Source: Neisseriaceae bacterium TC5R-5 (lineage in GTDB: Bacteria; Pseudomonadota; Gammaproteobacteria; Burkholderiales; Chromobacteriaceae). Taken from it: a DNA stretch of 64,000 nucleotides. Position 1 is the stretch's first letter. Each line of letters begins with the position of its first letter. The stretch lies in the NCBI GenBank assembly GCA_020830965.2, contig JACCFC020000015.1, positions 1 through 64,000 of the forward strand. Direction: 5' to 3'. Both the position numbers and the translations under genes were made by a program. Below are positions 7,755 to 19,244 of this stretch, one piece after another. The notes under the pieces are model-generated. The model was not told the DNA's origin and made no database searches. It worked only from the letters and a program-made list of their open reading frames with translations.

Positions 7755-9353
7755 TTAAAACTGATCTGTTCTCGCCATTTGCCACATGCGCCCATAAAAT
7801 TCGGATTTCATTTCCGCTTGCAGCAACTCACCTGGCTTAAGAAAAACATGCAGTTGTGATAGTAGGCGAATCTCTGTTTCGCTAACGCGACGCACCAAGT
7901 GGTGCGCTTTCAATTGTGATGGGTGCTGCAAACCCGCTGCTGCCAGCATTTCTGCCAGCGCTTTCAGGGTATTGCGATGGAAGTTATACACGCGCTCAGC
8001 TTTATCCGGCACCACCAGTGCCCGCTGCCGTAGAGCATCTTGTGTGGCGACACCTGTAGGACAGCGGTTGGTATGACAGCTCTGACTTTGAATACAACCA
8101 ACAGCAAACATGAAGCCACGTGCCGAGTTAACCCAGTCGGCCCCCACCGCCAGTACGCCGGCAATATCAAAAGCGCTGACAATTTTACCACTGGCGCCAA
8201 TTTTGATTTGATCGCGCAGATTCAATCCTACCAAGGTGTTATGCACAAACAGCAAACCTTCGCGCAAGGGCACGCCAATATGGTCGGTAAATTCTAATGG
8301 GGCAGCACCGGTACCGCCTTCTTTACCATCCACCACAATGAAGTCGGGCAAAATACCGGTTTCCAGCATCGCCTTGGCTATGCCCATAAACTCCCACGGG
8401 TGGCCCATACACAGCTTGAAGCCCACCGGCTTGCCACCGGATAACTCACGTAAGCGCGCAATGAAATGCATCATCTCCAAGGGGTTGTGGAACGCACTAT
8501 GGCTGGCTGGCGAGATACAGTCCTGGCCCAGCGGTACACCACGGGTAGCGGCAATTTCCGGTGTGACCTTGTGTTTGGGCAAAATACCACCATGACCTGG
8601 CTTTGCACCCTGGCTAAGTTTGATTTCTATCATTTTGACTTGCGGGTCGCCCGCTTGCTCGGCAAAACGGTCGGCATCGAAGCTGCCGTCTTCATGACGA
8701 CAACCAAAATAGCCACTACCCAGCTCCCACACCAGATCGCCACCATATTCGCGGTGATAAGAACTGATGCTGCCCTCGCCGGTATCATGGTAAAAGTTGC
8801 CCTGCTTGGCCCCCTGATTCAAGGCGCGGATCGCATTAGCACTGAGTGAACCAAAGCTCATGGCGGAGATATTAAAAATAGATGCCGAGTACGGCTGGCG
8901 ACACTGCTGGCCACCGATAACAATACGAAACTCTCGATAATCACTCACCGCGGCAGGGCTCATGGAGTGACCAATAAATTCAAAACCCGGCCGATAAACA
9001 TCAATCAAGGTGCCAAATGGTTTATCCGCGCCCTCGTTTTTGGCACGGGCATACACTAAGGAGCGTTGTGCACGCGAAAACGGCAGCTCTTCCCGGTCTG
9101 ATTCCAGTAGATACTGCCGGATTTCCGGGCGAATTTTTTCTATCAAATAGCGAAGATTACCCAGGATTGGATAGTTACGGCGTACTGCGTGACGGCTTTG
9201 CAGCAGGTCAAAGATGCCTAATAGGCTTAAAGCTCCGACGAGCAGCGTGAATGTTCCCAAGCCGGGGTGGTTAGCCATGAAAGGCACACTGACTACAGTC
9301 AGCAACACACAAGAAACAAAGAAGGCGTAACGGCTAAGCAGACAAAAACTCAT
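7755..9353 (-). CDS. FMN-binding glutamate-synthase-like protein, membrane-anchored
   Basis: A 532-residue protein. The first 60 residues hold two hydrophobic helices (LLSRYAFFVSCVLLTVVSV and LGTFTLLVGALSLLGIF), then a Glu_synthase TIM barrel (about 130-480) with MSFGSLSANAIRALNQGA, KPGHGGILP, VDGKEGGTGAAP and a Cys cluster in SCHTNRCPTGVAT. It resembles the FMN half of glutamate synthase without the glutaminase domain. Its reaction is not established. The ATG at 9353 has GGAG five bases upstream, favouring it over a longer frame. The gene stands alone, between the yqjD unit and a chemoreceptor. Confidence 0.85.
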   Translation of the reverse strand: MSFCLLSRYAFFVSCVLLTVVSVPFMANHPGLGTFTLLVGALSLLGIFDLLQSRHAVRRNYPILGNLRYLIEKIRPEIRQYLLESDREELPFSRAQRSLVYARAKNEGADKPFGTLIDVYRPGFEFIGHSMSPAAVSDYREFRIVIGGQQCRQPYSASIFNISAMSFGSLSANAIRALNQGAKQGNFYHDTGEGSISSYHREYGGDLVWELGSGYFGCRHEDGSFDADRFAEQAGDPQVKMIEIKLSQGAKPGHGGILPKHKVTPEIAATRGVPLGQDCISPASHSAFHNPLEMMHFIARLRELSGGKPVGFKLCMGHPWEFMGIAKAMLETGILPDFIVVDGKEGGTGAAPLEFTDHIGVPLREGLLFVHNTLVGLNLRDQIKIGASGKIVSAFDIAGVLAVGADWVNSARGFMFAVGCIQSQSCHTNRCPTGVATQDALRQRALVVPDKAERVYNFHRNTLKALAEMLAAAGLQHPSQLKAHHLVRRVSETEIRLLSQLHVFLKPGELLQAEMKSEFYGRMWQMARTDQF

Positions 9354-9474
9354 GCGAACTCCAGCAAGCGGTAGGGTGGCCTGAATTATCAAGACCAATC
9401 ACTTGCAGAGCAATGGAAAAATCCAGAATTAACAAAATCGCGTACTGGTAAGGATGAAAATCAAACATCCTACC

Positions 9475-9491
9475 CCCCCGCTAAGCGGGGG
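9475..9491 (-). terminator. GC-rich hairpin downstream of the chemoreceptor gene
   Basis: A perfect seven-pair stem CCCCCGC/GCGGGGG with a three-base loop lies 23 bases past the end of the minus-strand chemoreceptor gene. The U-rich run after it is weak (GTTTGATTTT some bases away), so it may be a weak or factor-assisted terminator. Confidence 0.4.
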
Positions 9492-9513
9492 TGGGCGATA
9501 AACGCACAGCCAT

Positions 9514-11133
9514 TTACAGATGGTATTGAGATAGGGTTTCTATCTGACAGCGCGCTAGTTTATCTAGCTGCTGCGCATTATTGGCGGTTTCTTGTGCGGC
9601 AGAGCTGGCCTCTTCCGACATTTGTGCAATGCTTTCTATTTGTACGGCAATGCCATTGGTAGCGGCACCCTGCTGTTTGATCGCCGAGGAGATGTCCGCC
9701 ACCATATTGACGGTGTCGCCAGTTGACTCCCCGATGCTCTTAATCGCCGAATCCGCCGCATCGGCACGCTCAACACTGTTTTTGACCAGCGTCTCAGCGT
9801 GACCCATTTGCGTATTCGCTTGTTTGGAGCGCTCCTGCATCGAAGAAAGGGTGGTAGAGATTTCTTTGGTTGAGCTAGTAGTACGCTCTGCCAGCATGCG
9901 CACTTCGTCGGCCACCACAGCAAAACCGCGCCCCATTTCTCCTGCACGTGCCGCCTCGATAGAGGCATTGAGTGCCAGCAAGTTGGTCTGATCGGCAATA
10001 TCTTTGATGACACTGACCACTGCATTTACCTGAATGCTGAATTTATCCAGTTCCCGAATACTCATGGCGGCCTCATCCACTGCGCGTGATATCTGGCGAA
10101 TGTCGTTAATGGTCTCCGCTATTGTAGTCGAGCCATCACTTGCCAACTTGCCGGCATTAGTCGCCAGATGGTGAGTTTCCTGCGCGCGATCGGCCACATG
10201 GTTCACGCTGACGGTCATCTGCTCAACGCTGGCAGCCACACTGGCGGAAGAGGCGCTTTGCGATGCCGCTGCGCTGGCGACCTGCCCAGAGGTTTCATTG
10301 AGAGCTTCTGACGCACGCGCGACCGAATGCGCGCCTTGCAGCAGGGACTTTAGATTATCTTGCAGACGGACGAGCAGACTATTAAACGCCGTAGCGGTAT
10401 GCCCAATTTCATCCATACGCAGAATCGGGGCCCGCTGGGTAAAGTCCAGCGTTGTGCTGACTTGCTGCAAAGTATTTTGGATACTGGCCAGCCCGCGCTT
10501 TACGCCTCTAAATATTTGGGTACCAATAGTCAAAATCAGCAAGCCAACGACAAGGATACTAATCCCCATACTCCATAGCGCAGCATTGAAAGCATCAGTA
10601 TTGGCTTGTTGAAACTCCAAGGATAATGCGTAGTTAAATTCCATATGCTGATCTATAGCTTGGCGAAAATCACGAGTAGCCATCACGATAGCGCCGTTAT
10701 TAAACTCGTTATTGGTGGCGATTGGATCATTTTGATCGGCAACGGCCAACAGTTTTTGAATAGCCTCACGCAGCCTCACTAGCGCCTGACCGTCCTTTTG
10801 TAAAAGCTCTCTATCCTTATCATTAGCCAGATTATTTTTTTCATAGTTCTCAAGACGCTCATCCATTGCTTTATCGGCTTTTTGGATCGCACTGAGAGCT
10901 GCTTGCTTGTCTTCTGCAGATCTGGCGAGCGTATAACGAATAAGGCCGCTACGGATGTCAATAAAGGATCCTGTCATCACGTTTAAATCGCGAATACTGG
11001 GAATCAAATTGTTCAGCGTATTATCGAAGCGGGCTTTAGCCTGCTGCTGCTGCCACAGACCATAGCCCCCTAGAGCCAGTAAACTGCTGAGACTAACTAA
11101 CAACAGCAGCATAATACGTTGACTAATGGACAT
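9514..11133 (-). CDS. Methyl-accepting chemotaxis protein with four-helix-bundle sensor
   Basis: A 539-residue transmembrane chemoreceptor. TM1 is near residues 8-28, a periplasmic four-helix-bundle sensor domain spans roughly 30-185, TM2 is near 186-208, HAMP follows to about 260, and the cytoplasmic signalling domain contains the hairpin-tip motif [19 protein letters not shown] and [16 protein letters not shown]. It should control CheA/CheW in response to an unknown ligand. The C terminus lacks a CheR-docking pentapeptide. The ATG at 11133 has GAAGGGAT upstream; the longer frame is rejected on that ground. There are no che genes nearby. Confidence 0.93.
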   Translation of the reverse strand: MSISQRIMLLLLVSLSSLLALGGYGLWQQQQAKARFDNTLNNLIPSIRDLNVMTGSFIDIRSGLIRYTLARSAEDKQAALSAIQKADKAMDERLENYEKNNLANDKDRELLQKDGQALVRLREAIQKLLAVADQNDPIATNNEFNNGAIVMATRDFRQAIDQHMEFNYALSLEFQQANTDAFNAALWSMGISILVVGLLILTIGTQIFRGVKRGLASIQNTLQQVSTTLDFTQRAPILRMDEIGHTATAFNSLLVRLQDNLKSLLQGAHSVARASEALNETSGQVASAAASQSASSASVAASVEQMTVSVNHVADRAQETHHLATNAGKLASDGSTTIAETINDIRQISRAVDEAAMSIRELDKFSIQVNAVVSVIKDIADQTNLLALNASIEAARAGEMGRGFAVVADEVRMLAERTTSSTKEISTTLSSMQERSKQANTQMGHAETLVKNSVERADAADSAIKSIGESTGDTVNMVADISSAIKQQGAATNGIAVQIESIAQMSEEASSAAQETANNAQQLDKLARCQIETLSQYHL

Positions 11134-11240
11134 ACGCGTATCCCTTCTACTTAGCATTGCTTGATTCAAGCAGTATAGAAAAGGACGCCGACAACACAAT
11201 CTCTTTAATCTACGCCAAATAGCATAAGCACATGATTAGC

Positions 11241-14200
11241 CTAGAGTAGCACCCGCTCAATCCCGCCATTACGCGCCTGCTCAACATACTCCTTCATCCA
11301 ATTCGGCCCCAGTAAGTGCTTGGCTATTTCTACCACGATGTAATCGGCTTCAGTTCCGGTGTCCGGGCTGTAACGACTAAGGCCTTGCAGGCAGGATGGA
11401 CAAGAAGTCAGAATCTTGACCGGCAACTCCGGTACTTTGCCTGCGGTCAGCGCTTGCAGGTTTTTGTTAATTTCTTCTTCTTTGCGTGAGCGTACTTGGG
11501 TGGCGATGTCAGGACGTGCCGCGGCGAAAGTGCCGGACTCGCCGCAACAACGATCAGTCAAGGCCACGCCACCGCCCATTAGCTCATTCACCACTTTCAT
11601 TGGCTGATAAGCTTTCATCGGCGTGTGGCAAGGGTCGTGATACAAGTATTGCTGGCCGCTGACGCCATCCAGTTTGATGCCTTTTTCCATCAGGTACTCA
11701 TGGATATCGATGATGCGGCAACCCGGGAAGATGTCTTCAAAACGGTAATTAGCCAGTTGGTCATAGCAAGTACCACAACTGACCACCACGGTTTTGATAT
11801 CGAGATAGTTCAGCGTAGTGGCAAGACGATGAAACAGCACCCGATTTTCAGTGGTAATGGCATCGCCTTTGTCCTGATAGCCAGCACTGGTTTGCGGATA
11901 ACCGCAGCATAAATAACCGGGTGGCAGCACAGTCTGCGTGCCGACATGCCACAACATCGCCTGCGTCGCTAGACCGACCTGGCTAAACAGGCGCTCAGAA
12001 CCACAACCGGGAAAATAGAACACTGCTTCAGCATCCTCACTGGTTTGTGGGTTACGAATCACCGGAATGACATTGGCGTCCTCTACATCCAGTAAGGCGC
12101 GAGCAGTTTTCTTCGGTAAACCACCCGGCATCGGCTTATTGATGAAGTGGATGATTTGCTGCTTGATCGGCGCCGGCCCCACAGTAGCCGGCGGTTGTCG
12201 TGTTTGTCTGCCGATCAGTCCCAGGTGTTTGCCCAGGCTATAGCCCAGCCTTTGTGCCTTGTAAGCTACACCCAGCAGACCGGTACGCAGCGCTTTGATC
12301 GTAGCGGGGTCTTTTGCCGTCAGAAAGGCCATCCCCACGGTAGTGCCAGGGTTGAAGCGCTTATTGCCTGTTTTGCGCAAGAAGTTACGCATCGCCACCG
12401 ATACATCACCAAAGTCGATTTTGACCGGACAAGGGTTCAAACAACGGTGGCAAACAGTGCAGTGATCGGCCACATCGGATAGCTCAGCAAAGTGCTGGAA
12501 GCTGACGCCACGGCGGGTTTGTTCTTCGTACAGAAACGCCTCGGTCAATAAACCGACGCCCAGAATCTTGTTACGTGGACTGTAAAGTAAATTGGCTCGC
12601 GGTACATGGGTAGAACAGACTGGCTTACATTTACCACAGCGCAGACAGTCTTTTATCGAATCGCTAATCGCCCCGATATCAGACTGCTCCAGAATCAGTG
12701 ATTCCGCACCCAGCAATGAGAACGATGGCGTGTAAGCCATGCGCAAGTCGGCACCTGCCAACAATTTGCCACGATTAAAATGACCGTGTGGGTCAATACG
12801 CTGCTTATAAGCGCGGAACGGCGCGATTTCTTCTTCGCTCAGAAACTCCAGTTTGGTAATGCCGATACCATGCTCACCGGAAATCACACCATCCAGTGAA
12901 CGTGCCAAGGCCATGATGCGCTCTACCGCCCGATGTGCGGTTTGCAGCATCTCATAGTCGTCGGAGTTAACCGGGATATTGGTGTGCACATTGCCATCGC
13001 CCGCATGCATATGCAGCGCAACAAATACGCGGCCACGCAGAATTTTTTGCTGAATCTGCCGAATCGCACTCAGGATGGGGGCATCGGTATTGCCAGAGAA
13101 CAACTGCTCCAACTCAGATTGAATTTCCCGCTTCCAGCTGACCCGCACCAGCAGGTCACGTAGCGCGACGAACACGGTATCCGCCTGTCGGCTGCTATCA
13201 GCAATCGGTGCCTGCGGCCATTGTTGCTGGTACAGCGTAAATGGGCTGTCCAGATGCTGCAGCAACCACTGCCAGCGCTGCTGCGTTTCTGCCAGCAAGG
13301 ACAGCGCCGAGTCACGGCGATTACCGATCAACTCTTCCGATGGCAGATTGGTATCCAGCTTATCTACCGGCAAACGGCCATGAAAGTATTCGCTCAGCGC
13401 ATCAAGCAGACGTAGTTTATTTTGAATCGACAGCTCAATATTGATGCGCTCAATGCCGTCGCTGTAATCGCCAAGACGTGGCAGCGGAATCACCACGTCC
13501 TCATTGATCTTGAACGCATTAGTGTGTTTAGCAATGGCAGCAGTGCGACTGCGATCCAGCCAGAATTTTTTGCGCGACTCCGGCGTCACCGCAATAAAGC
13601 CTTCGCCATGGCGGGCATTAGCCAGCCGCACGACCTGGCTAGCTACCTCCGCGACGGTATTGTCATCATCCGATACCAAGTCAGCAATCAGCACCATTTT
13701 TGGGCGGCCTTTGCTTTTCGCCTTGGTCACATAAGACACCGCGCGCACATAACGCCAGTCCAGATGCTCTAAGCCGGCCAACTGCACTCCAGCGGCTAAT
13801 GCCGTACCACCCGGCTTGAACAGATCGGTAATCTCCACAATCGCCGGCGTGGCCTCAGCCACCGTGCCAAAAAACTCCAGGCATACCGTACGAACCGCGC
13901 TGGGCATGCGATGCAAGACAAAACGCGCACTGGTGATAATGCCGTCACAACCTTCTTTCTGTACCCCTGGCAGACCCGCTAAGAACTTGTCGGTGACATC
14001 CTTACCCAGGCCCACCTTACGAAACACACGGCCGGGGATGTCGAGTTGCTCGCTGCTGATAATCGTCTGGCCATCATCCTGCAAACGGCTGATACGAAAG
14101 TGAGCAGTGGCGACATCATGAATTTTGCCGTAATGATGGCCCAGTCGCTCCACCAGCAGCCAGTTACCCTGAGGGTCAACCATTTTCCAGCTGGCCAGAT

Positions 14201-15110
14201 TGTCCAGCGCCGTCCCCCACAGCACAGCTTTTTTCCCGCCGGCGTTCATCGCCACATTGCCACCGATACAAGAAGCTTCCGCCGAGGTGGGATCGACGGC
14301 AAACACCAGCCCGGCGGCACTCGCCGCCTCCGCCACCCGCGCCGTCACCACCCCGGCACCGCAATGAATGGTGGCGTGGTGTCCGGTCAAACCCGGCAAC
14401 TCGATATGTTCGACACCGCTATTATCTAGCAGCTTCTCAGTATTGATTACTGCGCTCATGCGCTCTAGCGGCACGGCCCCGCCGGTATAGCCGGTACCAC
14501 CACCACGCGGAATAATGGTCAGACCCAGCTCGATACAGGCGCGCACCAGCGGTGCGACTTCGGCCTCGCTATCCGGACAGAGCACCACAAACGGGTACTC
14601 GACACGCCAGTCTGTGGCATCGGTCACATGCGATACCCGCGAGAGGCCATCAAACTGGATATTGTCGCGACGGGTAAGGCGGCTGAAGATTTTCAGAATC
14701 CGACTGCGCAAATCGCGTGTTGTGGCAAACTGCTGCGCAAATCGCTCTACCGCCTGACGCGAAGCCGCCAGCAGCGTGCCGACTTGTTCATTACCCGCCC
14801 GGCGCTTTTCTACCTCATTCAAACGGTGATACATCGCCTCGACCAGCGCAGCCAGACGCTTGGGATTGTCCAGCAAGTCATCCACCAGATAAGGGTTGCG
14901 ATCCACCACCCAGATATCGCCGAGCACCTCAAACAGCATCCGTGCCGAACGACCGGTGTTGCGCTTGCTCCTTAACTCTTCCAATAGCTGCCACATGGGC
15001 TCGCCTAACAGGCGGATGAAGATTTCACGATCGGAATAGGAGGTGTAGTTGTAAGGAATTTCGCGTAAGCGTTGTTGAGTATCTGTCTGCATGATGGGCG
15101 CGGCGGTCAT
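11241..15110 (-). CDS. Giant FAD-linked oxidase / Fe-S oxidoreductase (DUF3683-type, D-lactate/glycolate dehydrogenase-like)
   Basis: A 1289-residue fusion. The N-terminal DUF3683-like part (to about 130) opens [22 protein letters not shown]_binding_4 domain follows (about 165-300, [14 protein letters not shown]), then a FAD-oxidase C-terminal domain (to about 800, [13 protein letters not shown] and GEHGIGITK). Two 4Fe-4S motifs follow, [11 protein letters not shown] near 822 and [14 protein letters not shown] near 882, then two CCG domains with CCGYPQTS near 1066 and CCGESGTF near 1187. This resembles GlcD plus GlcF in one chain and should oxidise a 2-hydroxyacid and pass electrons to the quinone pool. 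The substrate is unproven. No clear ribosome site precedes the ATG. Confidence 0.9.
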   Translation of the reverse strand: MTAAPIMQTDTQQRLREIPYNYTSYSDREIFIRLLGEPMWQLLEELRSKRNTGRSARMLFEVLGDIWVVDRNPYLVDDLLDNPKRLAALVEAMYHRLNEVEKRRAGNEQVGTLLAASRQAVERFAQQFATTRDLRSRILKIFSRLTRRDNIQFDGLSRVSHVTDATDWRVEYPFVVLCPDSEAEVAPLVRACIELGLTIIPRGGGTGYTGGAVPLERMSAVINTEKLLDNSGVEHIELPGLTGHHATIHCGAGVVTARVAEAASAAGLVFAVDPTSAEASCIGGNVAMNAGGKKAVLWGTALDNLASWKMVDPQGNWLLVERLGHHYGKIHDVATAHFRISRLQDDGQTIISSEQLDIPGRVFRKVGLGKDVTDKFLAGLPGVQKEGCDGIITSARFVLHRMPSAVRTVCLEFFGTVAEATPAIVEITDLFKPGGTALAAGVQLAGLEHLDWRYVRAVSYVTKAKSKGRPKMVLIADLVSDDDNTVAEVASQVVRLANARHGEGFIAVTPESRKKFWLDRSRTAAIAKHTNAFKINEDVVIPLPRLGDYSDGIERINIELSIQNKLRLLDALSEYFHGRLPVDKLDTNLPSEELIGNRRDSALSLLAETQQRWQWLLQHLDSPFTLYQQQWPQAPIADSSRQADTVFVALRDLLVRVSWKREIQSELEQLFSGNTDAPILSAIRQIQQKILRGRVFVALHMHAGDGNVHTNIPVNSDDYEMLQTAHRAVERIMALARSLDGVISGEHGIGITKLEFLSEEEIAPFRAYKQRIDPHGHFNRGKLLAGADLRMAYTPSFSLLGAESLILEQSDIGAISDSIKDCLRCGKCKPVCSTHVPRANLLYSPRNKILGVGLLTEAFLYEEQTRRGVSFQHFAELSDVADHCTVCHRCLNPCPVKIDFGDVSVAMRNFLRKTGNKRFNPGTTVGMAFLTAKDPATIKALRTGLLGVAYKAQRLGYSLGKHLGLIGRQTRQPPATVGPAPIKQQIIHFINKPMPGGLPKKTARALLDVEDANVIPVIRNPQTSEDAEAVFYFPGCGSERLFSQVGLATQAMLWHVGTQTVLPPGYLCCGYPQTSAGYQDKGDAITTENRVLFHRLATTLNYLDIKTVVVSCGTCYDQLANYRFEDIFPGCRIIDIHEYLMEKGIKLDGVSGQQYLYHDPCHTPMKAYQPMKVVNELMGGGVALTDRCCGESGTFAAARPDIATQVRSRKEEEINKNLQALTAGKVPELPVKILTSCPSCLQGLSRYSPDTGTEADYIVVEIAKHLLGPNWMKEYVEQARNGGIERVLL

Positions 15111-15205
15111 GAATGAGAAAAATGATCATCAGTGTAGCGTAATTGCTGCGCTGCGAAAAACAGCAACGATTATTTCCTGTAAATAGCTGACAATAGTACA
15201 AGAAA

Positions 15206-15237
15206 ATGCCACTTAATCGATTCAGACTAAGTGGCAT
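15206..15237 (-). terminator. Rho-independent terminator of the amidase/partner pair
   Basis: On the minus strand, ATGCCACTTA pairs perfectly with TAAGTGGCAT over ten bases with a twelve-base loop, followed directly by TTTTCTT. It lies about 30 bases past the stop of the STY0301-like gene, so it closes that two-gene unit and separates it from the giant oxidase gene. Confidence 0.85.
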
Positions 15238-15266
15238 GCGATTCCGGCATCAGGCATTGCTAAGCG

Positions 15267-15677
15267 CTATTGGCAAATCAATGCTTGCTGACGGCCATCC
15301 TTACCCAGCGACACGCTACACTGTTGCAATGGCTCTGGCAGTTTCTGCACATAACGCGCTGGCGTACCGGCATATTGACATGCCACCCAAGCCCCATTAG
15401 CCGACACCAGCGTCTGCAAATCCCAGACCTGCTTGTCACCATGCTGCTCGGGTTTTAACTCCATCAGTTCTTCCGGCCGCCCATCAAACAGATGCATACC
15501 CTCGCTCCAGTATTGCGACTGCTCATGCACCTTGAACTGCCACGGAGGCCGATCGGGGCTTAGCAATTTCACGGACTGGTGATCAAGAGCAATACTTTCT
15601 GGGCAGCTGAGTTCAAATGCGGTTGCTGTTGCAAACGGCGCCATTAAACTCAGCAAGCCAATAAGGACCTTTTTCAT
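15267..15677 (-). CDS. Secreted STY0301-family protein, candidate immunity protein
   Basis: A 136-residue protein with a clear Sec signal (MKKVLIGLLSLMAPFATATA then FELSCPES). The mature part, about 115 residues, has four cysteines (SCPES, ACQYAG, QCSVS, ICQ) that could form two disulphides, and resembles proteins named STY0301 family. Its ATG overlaps the stop of the upstream amidase-like gene as ATGA, so translation is coupled, and a terminator follows. A periplasmic partner tightly coupled to a predicted cell-wall amidase is the layout of an effector/immunity pair. That role is inference; the family has no function I can name with certainty. Confidence 0.68.
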   Translation of the reverse strand: MKKVLIGLLSLMAPFATATAFELSCPESIALDHQSVKLLSPDRPPWQFKVHEQSQYWSEGMHLFDGRPEELMELKPEQHGDKQVWDLQTLVSANGAWVACQYAGTPARYVQKLPEPLQQCSVSLGKDGRQQALICQ

Positions 15678-16060
15678 TCTATTACCCAAAAGGCGTCGCC
15701 ATTATTACTGGGATCTATTGGCTTACCATCCTTGTTAAAACCTTTAAACGGTAATTTACGCTTTGTGATTTTTCCACCGGGCTTGTTATTCCATTGATCC
15801 AATACATAGATACCACTAGCGTCTTGATCCACATAAATGGCTGCATGGTTTCCGGTACTGTTGTTAGCATAGCTACCACCATGCAGCGTCGCAATTGCGG
15901 TACCTGGTGTGATATTGGGGGTTCCTTTAACCACAACACCCTTTTTCCACAGTGCCGTTTGCGGAGCGCCACATTTCAATTTGACAAGATCAACACACTG
16001 ATGGGTACCTACCATATTGGTGTTCTCTAATGTGGCATAGTTTGTACAAACATAACTCAT
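15674..16060 (-). CDS. BPSL0067/Tae2-like peptidoglycan amidase, candidate T6SS effector
   Basis: A 128-residue protein without a signal peptide. It has a papain-like NlpC/P60-type arrangement: a catalytic Cys in GTHQCVDLVK (about residue 22), GTAIATLHGG, then the His in GNHAAIYV (about 71) and a DQW motif after it. This pattern fits the BPSL0067 family, which I recall as related to the Tae2 amidase effectors delivered by type VI secretion to cut peptide crosslinks. AGGGAAG precedes the ATG. The coupled downstream gene encodes a secreted partner. No T6SS structural gene is in the window, so delivery is unknown. Confidence 0.7.
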   Translation of the reverse strand: MSYVCTNYATLENTNMVGTHQCVDLVKLKCGAPQTALWKKGVVVKGTPNITPGTAIATLHGGSYANNSTGNHAAIYVDQDASGIYVLDQWNNKPGGKITKRKLPFKGFNKDGKPIDPSNNGDAFWVIE

Positions 16061-16142
16061 AGACTGTCTTCCCTAAGTTTTCTATTCAAGACAAAACTGA
16101 TTTTTCAATTTGTTTGACATAAAGTCAATGTAAAAACTGCCA

Positions 16143-17561
<1,419 letters not shown>

Positions 17562-17581
17562 CTACTGATCTGAAAACAAGC

Positions 17582-18676
17582 TTAACGCCGGGCCAAGATG
17601 TCGATAACCTTATCTTGCAGCGCTTGCGGGTCGGCCGTAATCCGCAGCAGATGACGCACTGCCGGGTGCGGTGGGCAATGCACGGCGACGCCAGCATCCC
17701 ACAAGGCCTGCTGAATGGCTAGGCTACGCTCGCTACTTTCATAGCTGACCGCCACAAAATTAGTAGACGATGGCAGTACATTCAGGCCGCGGGTCATCAA
17801 TTTGACGCTTAATTGCTGACGCATCGCAATGGTGGCCATAATCAATTGTAAAGAAAAATGGCGATCATCCAGCACCGTTTGCGCTGCCAGTTGAGCAAAG
17901 CTGGAGAGGCCGAATTGTGGTCGAATCTGATCAGCTTTATTGACGACATAAGCGGGTGCCAGTGCATAACCGACACGTAAACCCGCGAGCGCGTAGGCTT
18001 TGGATAAGGTGCGCACACGCAAGGTATTCGGCAGAATGCCCTGCGGGGGTTTATCTTGTGCTGCCACACAGAAATCGACATAGGCTTCATCCAGCAGCAG
18101 CCAGGTATCCGCCGGCAGTTGTTCCCGCAAGTTGAAAATATCCTGCGCCCCCCAGTAATGACCGGTAGGGTTGTCCGGATTAGCCAGATATAACAACTTG
18201 GCCTGGCTACGCTGAGCCAACTCGACCATCGCCGCCAGATCGGCACGCAGCAGGCTGCCCTCCTGCTGATAAGGCACCTCGGCCAGATTAACCCCTGCCC
18301 CCTGTGCAAAATAGCGGAACGTCGGATAGGTACCAGCGCTACACACTACGGTATCGCCAACATTACAGAATAAGCGTAAGGCCAGCAGAATCAGGCTATC
18401 GGCACCGCTATCGAACAAGACTTCTTCGCCCATCACGTCATAGCGGTCGGCTATACGCTGGCGCAACTCAAAAGCATAGGGGTCGGGATAGAGACGGGCC
18501 AACTCGGCAATCTCGCTGCCAAACCGTGCCGCCAGCGGCGATAGCGGCTCAGCCATGCTCTCGTTGGAACTGACGCGAACCGACAAGGGATGACCCAGCA
18601 CCGCTTCCAGCCGGGTCATACCGGGAAATGGGTTGATAATGGTATGGTGAATCAGGTGATCGGCAAACTTGGCCAT
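17582..18676 (-). CDS. Histidinol-phosphate-aminotransferase-like PLP enzyme
   Basis: A 364-residue fold-type I aminotransferase of the HisC group. Hallmarks are SSNES near the N terminus, NPDNPTGHYWG, DEAYVDF and the PLP-lysine in TLSKAYALAGLRVGY. The canonical reaction is imidazole-acetol phosphate plus glutamate to histidinol phosphate. No other his gene is nearby, so a second HisC paralogue acting on another substrate is possible. The ATG at 18676 has AAGGA upstream in the short gap after lptM. Start and spacing indicate an lptM-hisC-(bgl) transcript. Confidence 0.85.
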   Translation of the reverse strand: MAKFADHLIHHTIINPFPGMTRLEAVLGHPLSVRVSSNESMAEPLSPLAARFGSEIAELARLYPDPYAFELRQRIADRYDVMGEEVLFDSGADSLILLALRLFCNVGDTVVCSAGTYPTFRYFAQGAGVNLAEVPYQQEGSLLRADLAAMVELAQRSQAKLLYLANPDNPTGHYWGAQDIFNLREQLPADTWLLLDEAYVDFCVAAQDKPPQGILPNTLRVRTLSKAYALAGLRVGYALAPAYVVNKADQIRPQFGLSSFAQLAAQTVLDDRHFSLQLIMATIAMRQQLSVKLMTRGLNVLPSSTNFVAVSYESSERSLAIQQALWDAGVAVHCPPHPAVRHLLRITADPQALQDKVIDILARR

Positions 18677-18686
18677 GAAACAGTCC

Positions 18687-18839
18687 TTATTGTGCGGCGG
18701 AAGCCGGGAGGGAGGGATTGCTCGGTGCACTGCCAGTGCGCTGCGCCGCCGCCTCTGGCTTGGGCAGATATAAGGGCCCCTTATAGCCACAGGCCACCAG
18801 CAACAGGCTCAAACTGATCATTAGCAATAGGATGCGCAT
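18687..18839 (-). CDS. lptM: LptM (YifL) small outer-membrane lipoprotein
   Basis: A 50-residue lipoprotein with signal MRILLLMISLSLLLVAC, lipobox LVAC and the family-defining sequence GYKGPLYLPKP directly after the lipidated Cys. In E. coli, LptM aids maturation of the LPS translocon LptDE. The C-terminal half is Ala/Ser/Pro-rich and unconserved. It is divergent from cyaY, the usual neighbour in beta- and gammaproteobacteria, but is followed by a hisC-like gene instead of lysA. It ends ten bases before the hisC ATG and contains that gene's ribosome site in its tail. Confidence 0.93.
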   Translation of the reverse strand: MRILLLMISLSLLLVACGYKGPLYLPKPEAAAQRTGSAPSNPSLPASAAQ

Positions 18840-18930
18840 ACAGAAGCTCTCGTTATGGCAAAATCACGATACTAGCAAAGCCAAGCGGGTGTGTGTTGTA
18901 CCACTAGCGGCATTAACCATGGAAAAGACG

Positions 18931-19242
18931 ATGAATGAGAGCCAGTTTCTAGATTTAAGTGATGCGATTTTTAAGCGTATCGAGTCCGCAATAGACGACC
19001 ATGCTATTGATGCCGACGGCCTGATCAGCGGCAATGTCATGGAGCTGGAATTTGCCGATGGCGGCAAGATTATCATCAACCGCCACACTGCCAACCAGGA
19101 GTTGTGGATAGCAGCCAAAAGCGGTGGCTATCATTTTTCGCACCAAGCCGGACAATGGATTGCCAGCCGGGATGGTGCCGAGTTTTTTCAGACACTCAGT
19201 ACCGCCATTGAGACGGCCAGTGGTCAGCCCTGTCCTTTTTAA
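18931..19242 (+). CDS. cyaY: Iron-sulfur cluster assembly protein CyaY (frataxin)
   Basis: A 103-residue bacterial frataxin, which binds iron and regulates IscS-driven Fe-S assembly. The sequence has the acidic first helix (MNESQFLDLSDAIFKRIE), the sheet segment GNVMELEFADGGKIIINR, then ANQELWIAAKSGGYHF and the final helix. The ATG at 18931 is preceded by GGAAAAG; another in-frame ATG at 18919 would add four residues. It is divergent from lptM, sharing a 90-base promoter region, and is followed two bases later by a YqaA-like membrane gene. Confidence 0.93.
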   Translation: MNESQFLDLSDAIFKRIESAIDDHAIDADGLISGNVMELEFADGGKIIINRHTANQELWIAAKSGGYHFSHQAGQWIASRDGAEFFQTLSTAIETASGQPCPF

Positions 19243-19244
19243 CA

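Noticed and set aside
9475-9491. Confident rho-independent terminator
   Set aside because: The stem is good but the U run is not adjacent; kept only as a weak terminator call.
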